This document shows positions 10,109 through 17,884 of a stretch of DNA of 64,000 nt, one piece after another. This DNA comes from Chitinophaga pinensis DSM 2588. GTDB lineage: Bacteria; Bacteroidota; Bacteroidia; Chitinophagales; Chitinophagaceae. The position numbers and the translations under genes were made by a program. Location: the NCBI RefSeq assembly GCF_000024005.1, contig NC_013132.1, forward strand, positions 2,102,001 to 2,166,000. Direction: 5' to 3'. The notes beneath the pieces are model-generated. The model was given only the letters and a program-made list of their open reading frames with translations, was not told the origin of the DNA and made no database searches. The stretch's first letter is position 1, and each line of letters begins with the position of its first letter.

Positions 10109-10687
10109 ATGAGAAAGATGTCATTGTATGCTTTAATGTTATGCGGTATTATTTTCTTCGGTGCATGTGGTAAAGATGGTGAAACTGGTCCTGCGGGCGC
10201 AAAAGGTGATACCGGTGCAGCTGGTCCTGCCGGTACGCCTGGTAAAGATGCCACTTCCGGTATTATCTATTCTGACTGGCTGGATGTCACCTTCACCGCT
10301 GTAAAGGAAGAAACAGATGACAACGGTAATGGCGTACTCGATACAATCTTCTTCGGCGCACAGATCGAAGCAGAAAAGATCACGGACGAGATCCTGTCTA
10401 CCGGCGATGTAAGAGTATTTATCAATACTTATTCTGACGCAGAGAAAGATATCGCACCTTTGCCATATGTGAGTCCGGTGACCGGCGCTACGATCAGCCC
10501 GTCTTTTTCCACTGGTCTGATCACACTGCTGGCAAACGGTCCGTTCAACACTTTTACAGATGGTACAGCAAAATATCAGCAATACAGATATGTAATTATT
10601 CCCGGTGGTGCTGAAGCCCGTAAAGCCGCTGGTATCGACTGGAATGACTACAAACAGGTGAAAGCTTACCTGCACCTGAAAGACTAA
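10109..10687 (+). CDS. Collagen-like triplet lipoprotein
   Basis: 192 residues. A lipoprotein signal with lipobox FGAC places it on the cell envelope. It is followed directly by nine uninterrupted Gly-X-Y triplets (residues about 21-47, from GKDGETGPAG to GTPGKD), then a globular region of about 145 residues that I do not recognise. Short collagen-like stretches right after the lipidated cysteine are common in Bacteroidota envelope lipoproteins, where they may act as a stalk or trimeriser. It follows the PorP/SprF gene by 89 nt and ends at a strong terminator, so it could be the last gene of the adhesin operon or a separate unit. Function unknown. Confidence 0.85.
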   Translation: MRKMSLYALMLCGIIFFGACGKDGETGPAGAKGDTGAAGPAGTPGKDATSGIIYSDWLDVTFTAVKEETDDNGNGVLDTIFFGAQIEAEKITDEILSTGDVRVFINTYSDAEKDIAPLPYVSPVTGATISPSFSTGLITLLANGPFNTFTDGTAKYQQYRYVIIPGGAEARKAAGIDWNDYKQVKAYLHLKD

Positions 10688-10708
10688 GAAATAGTAAAAA
10701 GGGCATAA

Positions 10709-10740
10709 AAAAGAGACTCCGGTTTTGGAGTCTCTTTTTT
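10709..10740 (+). terminator. Rho-independent terminator
   Basis: Hairpin with stem AAGAGACTCC / GGAGTCTCTT, a short loop and a following T run. It closes the unit ending at 10687 and lies before the GH92 gene. Confidence 0.9.
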
Positions 10741-10781
10741 CATTTGTACTTTACCTGTCCTATCATGCAAAAAGGAATCTA

Positions 10782-13037
10782 ATGAAAAGAAACAGGTACT
10801 TGATAAGTACAGCCATTTTAGTCTTAGGAATTACCACGTCAGCGTTGGCTCAGGTGGGTGCAGGCAGCACCTGGAAACCTACAGGAAATTTAACTTATGT
10901 AGATCCCACTATCGGTAGTGTGGGACTGATTCTGGAGCCTACCAGGCCCGCTATGTATCTGCCAAACAGTATGGTGAGGGTATTCCCTTCCCGGAAAGAT
11001 CAGCTGGAAGATCAGATCAACTTTTTTCCACTGACAATAGCCTCTCATCGTCAGCAAAGCCTTTTTGGCTTTATGCCGCTTTCCGGTGAGGTGAATACCG
11101 AAAACTGGAAGCGTTCAAGAGTGTATGACCGGGAAAAGATATCACCTTGCAAATATTCTGCATATCTGGATGATACTGACGAGATCACATTTGCACCCGC
11201 AGCTCACAGCGGATATTTTGAGATTGACTTTACAGGTAATACGCCGCATTACCTGCGTCTGAGCATCCTCAACCGTGACGGAGATTTGACCGTAGACGGT
11301 AAACGCGCTATCAGTGGCCGGGAAACTTTCAACGGTATGAGCGCTTATTTTTATGCGGAAGTGAATGCGGATATCATCGGTACCGAATACCGCGGAGATA
11401 AGAAACAGCACCTGTTTGCCGCATTGGGTAACAATCCGCAGAAAATAGCCGTACGCTACGGTGTTTCCTTCATCAGCGTAGAACAGGCGAAAGCTAACCT
11501 GAAGAAAGAAATTCCTTTATGGACGATTTCACCGCTCGTGATTAAAGGTGCAGCAGCCTGGAACAAGGTGCTGGGTCAGATTAATGTAAAAGGTGGTACA
11601 GACGCACAGAAGCGGGTATTCTATACCTCCCTGTACCGCGCTTACGAGCGCATGGTGAATATCAACGAGTACGGTCAGTACTACAGCGCCTACGATCATA
11701 AAGTACATACTTCCGACAAGCCTTTCTATGTGGATAACTGGCTATGGGATACCTACATCGCACTGGAACCACTCCAAACACTGTTAAATCCGGAAATGGA
11801 AGCCGATAAGATCCGCTCTTATGTGGATATGTACGAGCAGAGCGGCTGGATGCCTTCATTCGCAGTAGCGCATGGTGATATGCCTTGTATGACAGGTAAC
11901 CACGCAGCGGCATGGATGGCAGATGCCTGGTTCAAAGGCGTACGCAATTTCGATATTGCAAAGGCATATGAAGGACTGAAAAAGAACTCCTTACAGGCTA
12001 CTTTACTGCCCTGGAGAAACGGTCCTGCTACCTCGCTGGATACATTCTACACAGAACATGGTTATATGCCTTCCCTGAAACCGGACGAGAAAGAAACCGT
12101 GAAGGAAGTAGATGATTTTGAACGCCGTCAGGCAGTAGCGGTAACACTGGAAAACAGCTATGACGACTGGTGTATTGCCCAACTGGCAAAAGCAGCTGGT
12201 CATCCGGAAGACATTCCGTTGTTCCTGAAACGTGCCACTAACTACAAAAATGTATATCGTGCAGATAAAGGCTTTATGTGGCCGAAAGATGCAGATGGTA
12301 ACTGGATAGAACCTTTTGATCCTAAGTTCTCCGGCGGACAGGGCGGACGTGACTATTTCACGGAAAACAATGCTTACACCTATAACTGGGATGTAAAACA
12401 TGACCTGACCGGCTTATTTGACCTGATGGGTGGAAAAGCAAAGGCAGAGGAAAAACTGGATCAGTTATTCCGTGAAAACCTGGGTCGTAGTAAATACAAT
12501 CTCTGGTATACCTTCCCGGATGCAACTGGTATGGTAGGTCAGTTTGTAATGGGAAATGAACCAAGTTTCCACATTCCTTACCTCTACAATTACACCGGTG
12601 CGCCATGGAAAACACAGAAACGTATCCGTATGCTGCTGGATACCTGGTATACTGACAACCTGTTTGGCATTCCAGGAGATGAAGATGGTGGTGGTATGAC
12701 CGCATTTGTGGTATTCTCCATGATGGGTTTCTGTCCGGTAACCCCTGGTATTCCGGTGTATAATATCGGTAGCCCGGTGTTCTCTGAGATTACCATCAAA
12801 TTGTTCAGTGGTAAGACATTCACGATATCAGCACCAGGTAGTTCTGCTACTAAAAAGTATATCCAGCGTGCTACGCTGAACGGTCAGCCGCTCAATGTAC
12901 CCTGGTTTACACATGAAGACCTGCTGAAAGGTGGTGTACTGGAACTGGTAATGAGCGAATCGCCTAATAAAGAATGGGGTACAGGAGCGCAGGCAGCGCC
13001 GCCTTCTTCCCTCAATTACAGCCCGGCGGGAAAATAA
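10782..13037 (+). CDS. GH92 family alpha-mannosidase
   Basis: 751 residues, signal peptide ending TSALAQ. The ATG at 10782 is chosen because the longer frame begins with a TTG inside the upstream terminator. Family blocks are visible: ENNAYTYNWDVKHDLTGLF, GNEPSFHIPYLYNYTG and PGDEDGGGMTAFVVFSMMGF. In GH92 the last block holds the acidic residues (here D633 and D635) of the calcium-dependent inverting mechanism. Known family members are exo-acting alpha-mannosidases that trim N-glycans or mannans in the periplasm or at the surface; the exact linkage cannot be read here. No SusCD pair is adjacent. A bidirectional terminator and a heptamer array follow the stop. Confidence 0.93.
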   Translation: MKRNRYLISTAILVLGITTSALAQVGAGSTWKPTGNLTYVDPTIGSVGLILEPTRPAMYLPNSMVRVFPSRKDQLEDQINFFPLTIASHRQQSLFGFMPLSGEVNTENWKRSRVYDREKISPCKYSAYLDDTDEITFAPAAHSGYFEIDFTGNTPHYLRLSILNRDGDLTVDGKRAISGRETFNGMSAYFYAEVNADIIGTEYRGDKKQHLFAALGNNPQKIAVRYGVSFISVEQAKANLKKEIPLWTISPLVIKGAAAWNKVLGQINVKGGTDAQKRVFYTSLYRAYERMVNINEYGQYYSAYDHKVHTSDKPFYVDNWLWDTYIALEPLQTLLNPEMEADKIRSYVDMYEQSGWMPSFAVAHGDMPCMTGNHAAAWMADAWFKGVRNFDIAKAYEGLKKNSLQATLLPWRNGPATSLDTFYTEHGYMPSLKPDEKETVKEVDDFERRQAVAVTLENSYDDWCIAQLAKAAGHPEDIPLFLKRATNYKNVYRADKGFMWPKDADGNWIEPFDPKFSGGQGGRDYFTENNAYTYNWDVKHDLTGLFDLMGGKAKAEEKLDQLFRENLGRSKYNLWYTFPDATGMVGQFVMGNEPSFHIPYLYNYTGAPWKTQKRIRMLLDTWYTDNLFGIPGDEDGGGMTAFVVFSMMGFCPVTPGIPVYNIGSPVFSEITIKLFSGKTFTISAPGSSATKKYIQRATLNGQPLNVPWFTHEDLLKGGVLELVMSESPNKEWGTGAQAAPPSSLNYSPAGK

Positions 13038-13038
13038 A

Positions 13039-13069
13039 AATTAAAAATTAAGAATTAAGAATTAAAAAT
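13039..13069 (+). repeat. AATTAAG heptamer array, forward arm, convergent junction A
   Basis: About 4.4 units of AATTAAA/AATTAAG beginning 1 nt after the GH92 stop codon. It faces the inverted array at 13234-13265. Confidence 0.85.
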
Positions 13070-13125
13070 CGGGGCTGAATGTATTGATATCGAGGTACTT
13101 TCCAGACCAATTTTAATTCGTAAAA

Positions 13126-13170
13126 ATATAAGGGGCTGACCAAAATTTTACTTTGGTCAGCCCCTTATAT
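13126..13170. terminator. Bidirectional terminator, 19-bp perfect stem
   Basis: Perfect inverted repeat 13126-13144 / 13152-13170 (arm ATATAAGGGGCTGACCAAA) with a 7-nt loop and A/T-rich flanks on both sides. It lies between the convergent GH92 and ArsR genes and can serve both. Confidence 0.9.
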
Positions 13171-13233
13171 TTTACTATTTATAGTTATAACTTACTTAAT
13201 TATCTAATAAACAACAATCTTCGCTGCATTTCC

Positions 13234-13265
13234 AATTCTTAATTCCTAATTCCTAATTCCTAATT
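13234..13265 (-). repeat. AATTAGG/AATTAAG heptamer array, reverse arm, convergent junction A
   Basis: Read on the minus strand: three AATTAGG units, one AATTAAG and a partial unit, starting 1 nt after the ArsR stop. It is followed by AATGCAGCGAAGAT, a tail also found after the array at 47735. Confidence 0.85.
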
Positions 13266-13266
13266 T

Positions 13267-13569
13267 TTACAGTTCCTTTAATATCAAATCCCCCAACTGC
13301 TTTATCGCCTCTTCATTTCGCTTATAATGCGTCCACTGCCCTAAACGGGTCGCTATCAGCAGATTAGCCCGCTGTAATAAAGACAGGTATTCTGACACGG
13401 TGGATTGTGTCAGTCCTGATTTCTGCTGAATGTGTCCCACACATACACCTGTTTTCGCAAACTCACCACATTCCTGTTTAGGGAAATGTTTTTCCGGTTC
13501 CTTCAGCCAGGCTAATATTTCGAGCCTCTTTTTGTTGGATAAGGCCTTAAAAACGTCTACTTGATCCAT
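13267..13569 (-). CDS. ArsR-family winged-helix repressor
   Basis: 100 residues, the usual ArsR/SmtB length. FKALSNKKRLEILAWL opens the winged-helix fold, and GLTQSTVSEYLSLLQRANLL is the recognition helix region. Two cysteines (C34, C43) before the HTH could bind a metal or sense redox, but the classical ELCVCDL metal motif is absent, so the signal is unknown. A TACCTTTG element sits exactly 4 nt before the ATG. Divergent from lysA at 13672; no obvious target operon is adjacent. Confidence 0.88.
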   Translation of the reverse strand: MDQVDVFKALSNKKRLEILAWLKEPEKHFPKQECGEFAKTGVCVGHIQQKSGLTQSTVSEYLSLLQRANLLIATRLGQWTHYKRNEEAIKQLGDLILKEL

Positions 13570-13573
13570 ACTA

Positions 13574-13581
13574 CAAAGGTA
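13574..13581 (-). promoter_or_regulatory. -7 element TACCTTTG of the ArsR gene
   Basis: Matches the Bacteroidota -7 consensus TAnnTTTG on the minus strand, with only TAGT between it and the ATG, so the transcript should start at or next to the start codon. No clear -33 element was found. Confidence 0.6.
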
Positions 13582-13671
13582 TCGGAATTCCCCGATTTTT
13601 AGCCGTAGCGATTTTATAATGTTTTCATAACAATAATTTCTGCTATCTTAATGTTTTATAGATAATTTTTT

Positions 13672-14979
13672 ATGGATTTGTTTCAATATAAGAATGGCGT
13701 ACTGTATTGCGAGGATGTTCCCGTAGACAGTCTGCCGGCCAAGGGCCTTCCGACTCCTTTTTACCTGTATTCTGCGAACACGCTCAGGTTGCATTATAAG
13801 AAGATTTATGGTGCTTTTGAGAAGCTGGATCCTGTCATCTGTTTTTCGGTAAAATCGAGTAACAATGTTCACCTGCTGAATGAACTGGCAGCCCTGGGCG
13901 CCGGTATGGATATCGTGAGCGGGGGAGAGCTGTTTGTGGTGAAACAGAGCAATGCTGACCTGTCTAAAGTAGTTTTTGCAGGTGTAGGTAAATCTGATGA
14001 AGAAATCACGGACGCCATCCTGAGTGAGGTGGGTTATATCAATATCGAGTCAGAACAGGAACTGGCAAGGGTACAGGAACTGGCAGGCGACCTGAAAAGA
14101 GAGGTGAGTGTACTGATCCGCATACAGCCGGATATCACCGACGAAAAGACCAATGAAAAGACCCGGACAGGTTATAAAGGTGCAAAATTCGGGATTGATT
14201 ATGCAAACGTGGAAGCGCTGATAGAAGAGAATGCAGATCATCCTTTTGTGAAAATCAAAGGACTGCATTGTCATATTGGTTCACCGATATCTTCTTATAC
14301 ATTTTATGAAGAATGTATCCGTAAGATGGTAGGTCTGACGGAGTCTTTGAAGCAGAAGAATATCATCCTGAAAGTATTGAATATCGGAGGTGGATTTCCT
14401 GCTAATTACATGGATAACGACAATTTCTCCTGGGAGAGTTTTGCCGGTCCGATCATTGAATTACTGGAGCCTTATGTGAAAAAGGAAGGATTTAAGATCA
14501 TCCTCGAACCGGGAAGGTCTATTTCTGCGAATACAGCGGTCCTGGTCACCAGGGTACTCTACGTTAAAAAATCCGGCGACAAAAATATCGCGATACTGGA
14601 TGCCGGTATGACGGAACTGATCCGTCCGGCGATGTACAATGCCTTTCATTTCATATGGCCGGTTAAGCCGGAGGCACAGCACCTGCTGACTAACAGGAAC
14701 TATCCGGTAGAACAGGAAGGATTGACAAATTATGACGTGGTAGGGCCTATCTGTGAATCGTCCGATTACCTGGCGAAGGAACGTGCTTTGCCGCCATTAC
14801 AGCAGGGAGATTATGTAGCCGTATTTACTGTAGGCGCCTACGGCATGGTAATGGCCAGCAATTATAACCTGCATGTGAGACCCGCTGAAGTAATGATTGA
14901 TAAAGACAAAATATATATCATCAGGGAACGTGAAACCCAGCAGGACCTGGTGAGAAAAATGATCAGACACGAACTGTAA
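13672..14979 (+). CDS. lysA: Diaminopimelate decarboxylase
   Basis: 435 residues. Converts meso-diaminopimelate to L-lysine, the last step of lysine biosynthesis, in the cytosol with PLP. Alanine-racemase-type barrel with the PLP lysine in CFSVKSSNN (K61), the HCHIGS block, the glycine-rich phosphate site NIGGGFP, EPGRS, and the C-terminal active-site block GPICESSDYL containing the conserved cysteine. Length fits LysA. The related carboxynorspermidine and arginine decarboxylases are less likely given GPICESSD. Monocistronic or followed by the SUFU gene 32 nt downstream. Confidence 0.93.
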   Translation: MDLFQYKNGVLYCEDVPVDSLPAKGLPTPFYLYSANTLRLHYKKIYGAFEKLDPVICFSVKSSNNVHLLNELAALGAGMDIVSGGELFVVKQSNADLSKVVFAGVGKSDEEITDAILSEVGYINIESEQELARVQELAGDLKREVSVLIRIQPDITDEKTNEKTRTGYKGAKFGIDYANVEALIEENADHPFVKIKGLHCHIGSPISSYTFYEECIRKMVGLTESLKQKNIILKVLNIGGGFPANYMDNDNFSWESFAGPIIELLEPYVKKEGFKIILEPGRSISANTAVLVTRVLYVKKSGDKNIAILDAGMTELIRPAMYNAFHFIWPVKPEAQHLLTNRNYPVEQEGLTNYDVVGPICESSDYLAKERALPPLQQGDYVAVFTVGAYGMVMASNYNLHVRPAEVMIDKDKIYIIRERETQQDLVRKMIRHEL

Positions 14980-15010
14980 TGTTAATCACCAATTGTAAAT
15001 GTTAATCACC
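14978..15010 (+). repeat. 13-bp direct repeat between lysA and the SUFU gene
   Basis: AATGTTAATCACC occurs at 14978-14990, overlapping the lysA stop, and again at 14998-15010, just before the next ATG. It looks like a small local duplication; role unknown. Confidence 0.6.
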
Positions 15011-15011
15011 T

Positions 15012-15665
15012 ATGACAAAGGAAGAGTACAGTAAACTGTTCACGGCAGATGATGCAGTGGGCTGGCTGGCAATTGACAAACAGCTGGACAGCATTTATCC
15101 GGGACAGGAACCAAGGCATTATGCACCGCCTTTACATTTCATGGTCGGAGGAGAAGACCCTATTGACGGTACCAGCATCTATGACAGTGAAAAGCAGATG
15201 AAGCACTTACACCTCGTCAGCTATGGCATGTCACAGTTATATTATGATGAAGAACAGGCTGGTAAGGAATTCAGTAAATGGGGCTTCGAATTTACCTTCC
15301 GCTTAAAACCATTTGCAGAAGATGAAGGCGATCCCGGATGGGCCATCCGGATGATGAATAACCTGGCCCGCTATGTATATAAAAGCGAGCGTTGGTTTGA
15401 ACCTTACCATTTTGTACCTGCAAACGGGCCAATCAGACTGGAAACGGCAACGGATATTGTAGGACTGGCATTTGTCCAGGATCCTGAATTAGGTGTGATA
15501 AATACACCGCATGGTGAAGTGACGTTCCTGCAGATGGTAGGACTGACAAAAAAAGAAGTTGAACGACTGCTGGCTAAACCACAGACCAGTGAAGTCGAAA
15601 AGCTGATCGACGAGATGCGGGAATATAACCCGCTGCTGATTACAGATCTCGACAGAGCAGACTAA
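15012..15665 (+). CDS. Suppressor-of-fused (SUFU) domain protein
   Basis: 217 residues, cytosolic, no signal peptide. The segments LHFMVGGEDPIDGTSIYDS, HLHLVSYGMSQLYYDE, KWGFEFTFRLK and GWAIRMMNNLARYVY are typical of bacterial SUFU-domain proteins. In animals SUFU represses Gli; in bacteria the fold appears as a stand-alone protein of unknown role or as immunity protein to secreted toxins. No toxin gene lies next to it, so an immunity role is unsupported here. It ends at a good terminator. Confidence 0.85.
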   Translation: MTKEEYSKLFTADDAVGWLAIDKQLDSIYPGQEPRHYAPPLHFMVGGEDPIDGTSIYDSEKQMKHLHLVSYGMSQLYYDEEQAGKEFSKWGFEFTFRLKPFAEDEGDPGWAIRMMNNLARYVYKSERWFEPYHFVPANGPIRLETATDIVGLAFVQDPELGVINTPHGEVTFLQMVGLTKKEVERLLAKPQTSEVEKLIDEMREYNPLLITDLDRAD

Positions 15666-15668
15666 TTG

Positions 15669-15700
15669 AAAGAGCCCGCATAAAAGCGGGCTCTTTTTTT
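15669..15700 (+). terminator. Rho-independent terminator
   Basis: Stem AAAGAGCCCGC (15669-15679) pairs with GCGGGCTCTTT (15686-15696), followed by T's. It ends the lysA/SUFU unit. Confidence 0.92.
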
Positions 15701-15734
15701 GCAGTATATGCAAGAAAAAAGTTAACACCTGTTT

Positions 15735-16613
15735 ATGGAATCCTGTTGTAACCCGCATCCTATTAAAAACGTTGTTGCCTTGAAGTACTTATCCTGGACC
15801 TTTGTGGTCCTGTTTGTTACCGCGGTTGCTGTACTGTCCTGGCAATATTTACAGGCCAAAGCACCGCATCCGGTATCTGCCCCTTACTATAAAACAGTAG
15901 GACAGCTGCCATTGCCGCCCGGTTTTAAAAGAGAACCTGTAGCGAAAGGGTCATTTGGTGAATGGCTCAGGACAATTCCTTTAAAAACAGATAATACGGT
16001 ATATCTGTATAACGGACAGAAAAAGGGAAATCAGACTGCACAATATGCCGTACTGGATATCTCTGTTGGCAAAAAAGATTTACAGCAATGTGCAGATGCC
16101 GTGATTCGCTTATATGCAGAGTATTTATATGCATCGCACCAGTATACGAAAATAGCCTTTCATGCTACGGATGGTACATTGATGGACTACAGCAGCTGGA
16201 TGAAAGGATATCGCTATCCTGTAAAACAGGGCCGTTTACAGAAGCAGCTGACGGGTGCGCCTTGTAAGGGAGATGCTTGTTTTGCTGATTTTCTGCAGAC
16301 CGTTTTCTCTTACGCCGGCACTTTATCGCTCAGTAAAGAATTGAATGTTGTGAATAATCCTGCTGCCATCAATATCGGTGATGTGTTTATCCGTGGAGGT
16401 TCTCCTGGTCACGCTGTGATCGTAATGGATATGGGTGTCAATAACGCGGGACAGAAGACTTTTTTGCTGGCACAGAGTTATATGCCCGCACAGGATATTC
16501 ACATACTGCAAAATCCAACCAGGAATCAAGATCCCTGGTACCAATATAACGGCGGAAAAATATTAAGCACACCCGAATGGATTTTTGACTGGAACCAGCT
16601 AATGAGGTTCTGA
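15735..16613 (+). CDS. DUF4846 membrane-anchored protein
   Basis: 292 residues. One transmembrane segment near the N terminus (about 18-40) follows a cysteine-containing cytoplasmic tail (ESCCNPHP); the remainder is predicted extracytoplasmic. The sequence GSFGEWLRTIPLK near residue 75, FADFLQTVFSYAGTLSL and GDVFIRGGSPGHAVIVMDM match my recollection of the DUF4846 family, whose function is unknown. The conserved GHAVIVMD resembles the His block of NlpC/P60 or transglutaminase-like enzymes, but I cannot assign a catalytic triad. Stands alone downstream of a terminator. Confidence 0.82.
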   Translation: MESCCNPHPIKNVVALKYLSWTFVVLFVTAVAVLSWQYLQAKAPHPVSAPYYKTVGQLPLPPGFKREPVAKGSFGEWLRTIPLKTDNTVYLYNGQKKGNQTAQYAVLDISVGKKDLQQCADAVIRLYAEYLYASHQYTKIAFHATDGTLMDYSSWMKGYRYPVKQGRLQKQLTGAPCKGDACFADFLQTVFSYAGTLSLSKELNVVNNPAAINIGDVFIRGGSPGHAVIVMDMGVNNAGQKTFLLAQSYMPAQDIHILQNPTRNQDPWYQYNGGKILSTPEWIFDWNQLMRF

Positions 16614-16663
16614 TAAGATTGTCACTCCCTATACCATGTAATGCCGGTCAGGCTGCTGATCCA

Positions 16664-16782
16664 CACATCAGTATGCCTGCCGGCTTTTTGAATGTCTGTC
16701 TTTCCCGGCATGACATACTGATTTTGCAATTGAGGTGAAACACATCAGTATGCCTGTCAACTTCTTGAATGCCGGTCTTTCC
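16664..16782 (+). repeat. Imperfect 42-bp direct repeat
   Basis: Copies at 16664-16705 and 16741-16782 share 36 of 42 bases (both begin CACATCAGTATGCCTG and end GGTCTTTCC or TGTCTTTCC) with 35 bp between them. They lie in the 278-bp space between the DUF4846 and DUF1349 genes. No gene or hairpin explains them. Confidence 0.75.
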
Positions 16783-16891
16783 TGTTATACCACACTCCTT
16801 TTGAAGTTCAGGTAAATTTGAATATTTTGCAATGATGTAACCCGTTCCTTTCTATTATTCACCAACTTTTTTATTCGCTCAAAACAATCCG

Positions 16892-17434
16892 ATGAAGTGG
16901 AATAACGAACCCAAAAACTGGTCAGGTAATGAAACAAAACTCAGTTGTACCATTGAACCAGACACCGACTATTGGCGGATCACACATTATGGTTTTATCC
17001 GTGATAACGGTCCCTTTTATTATAAAGAAATGACAGGGAATTTTGAAGCCGGCGTAAAGATCAGCGGACAGTATACAGAACTGTTTCACCAGGCTGGCTT
17101 AATGGTCAGAATTGATGAAAAGAACTGGATCAAAACCGGTATTGAATACGTGGATGGTGTACAGAATGTAAGCGCCGTCGTTACCCGTGAAGTGTCTGAC
17201 TGGTCTGTGATACCCAGACATGACAGTCCGGCTGCTATCTGGCTGACCTTACTCCGAAAAGGCGATTATGTAGAGATAAAATACTCTTTTGATGGCGTGA
17301 AATATGAGATGTTGCGACTGGCTTATTTTCCGCCTGATGTAAAGGCAGGTATTGGTATTGTGGCTGCGGCTCCGGGAAAGGAATCGTTTGAGGTGGTATT
17401 TGAAGATTTTCAGGTGAAAGAAATTAAGAATTAA
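16892..17434 (+). CDS. DUF1349 concanavalin-like protein
   Basis: 180 residues, no signal peptide. The order of WRITHYGFIRDNGPFYYKE, NFEAGVKISGQY, HQAGLMVRIDEKNWIKTGIE and VEIKYSFDGVKYEMLRLAYF is that of the DUF1349 family (yeast Ree1-like), a concanavalin-type jelly roll linked to carbohydrate or enolase regulation in fungi. Its biochemical role in bacteria is not established. Unusual end: the last residues I-K-N and the stop are encoded by the first two units of the AATTAAG array that follows. Confidence 0.87.
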   Translation: MKWNNEPKNWSGNETKLSCTIEPDTDYWRITHYGFIRDNGPFYYKEMTGNFEAGVKISGQYTELFHQAGLMVRIDEKNWIKTGIEYVDGVQNVSAVVTREVSDWSVIPRHDSPAAIWLTLLRKGDYVEIKYSFDGVKYEMLRLAYFPPDVKAGIGIVAAAPGKESFEVVFEDFQVKEIKN

Positions 17435-17720
17435 GAATTAAGAATTAAGAATTAAGAATTAAGAATTAAGAATTAAGAATTAAGAATTAAGAATTAAGAA
17501 TTAAGAATTAAGAATTAAGAATTAAGAATTAAGAATTAAGAATTAAGAATTAAGAATTAAGAATTAAGAATTAAGAATTAAGAATTAAGAATTAAGAATT
17601 AAGAATTAAGAATTAAGAATTAAGAATTAAGAATTAAGAATTAAGAATTAAGAATTAAGAATTAAGAATTAAGAATTAAGAATTAAGAATTAAGAATTAA
17701 GAATTAAGAATTAAGAATTA
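17422..17720 (+). repeat. AATTAAG tandem array, about 42.7 perfect heptamers
   Basis: 299 bp of uninterrupted AATTAAG with no variant unit, starting inside the DUF1349 coding end. Because the unit is 7 bp, every reading frame on both strands meets TAA within 21 nt. It is the expanded forward arm of convergent junction B; the inverted arm is at 17799-17830. Confidence 0.98.
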
Positions 17721-17798
17721 CTCCGCGCTAAAAAAAAAATTACCAAAACTTAAGACATTATCAGAAAAGGATGCCTTCAATAGTACAGGGGGCTAACC

Positions 17799-17830
17799 AA
17801 TTCTTAATTCTTAATTCCTAATTCCTAATT
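17799..17830 (-). repeat. AATTAGG/AATTAAG array, reverse arm, convergent junction B
   Basis: On the minus strand: two AATTAGG units, two AATTAAG units and a partial unit, placed just beyond the GH2 terminator. It is separated from the expanded forward array by 78 bp. Confidence 0.85.
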
Positions 17831-17863
17831 AAAAAAGGGCCGGTCCAGAAGAACCAGCCCTTT
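17831..17863 (-). terminator. Terminator of the GH2 gene
   Basis: On the minus strand AAAGGGCTGGTTC pairs with GGACCGGCCCTTT (two G-U pairs) with a 4-nt loop, followed by a T run, 21 nt after the GH2 stop. Confidence 0.88.
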
Positions 17864-17884
17864 CCTGTTGTTGTCTTTTAATAA

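Noticed and set aside
10725..10781. Longer GH92 start 19 codons upstream
   Set aside because: It begins with a TTG inside the terminator hairpin of the preceding gene; the ATG at 10782 gives a normal signal peptide.
15012..15665. Toxin-immunity role for the SUFU protein
   Set aside because: SUFU domains can be immunity proteins, but no toxin or polymorphic-toxin gene lies nearby.
17422..17720. CRISPR array
   Set aside because: The unit is a 7-bp tandem repeat without spacers, and no cas genes are present.
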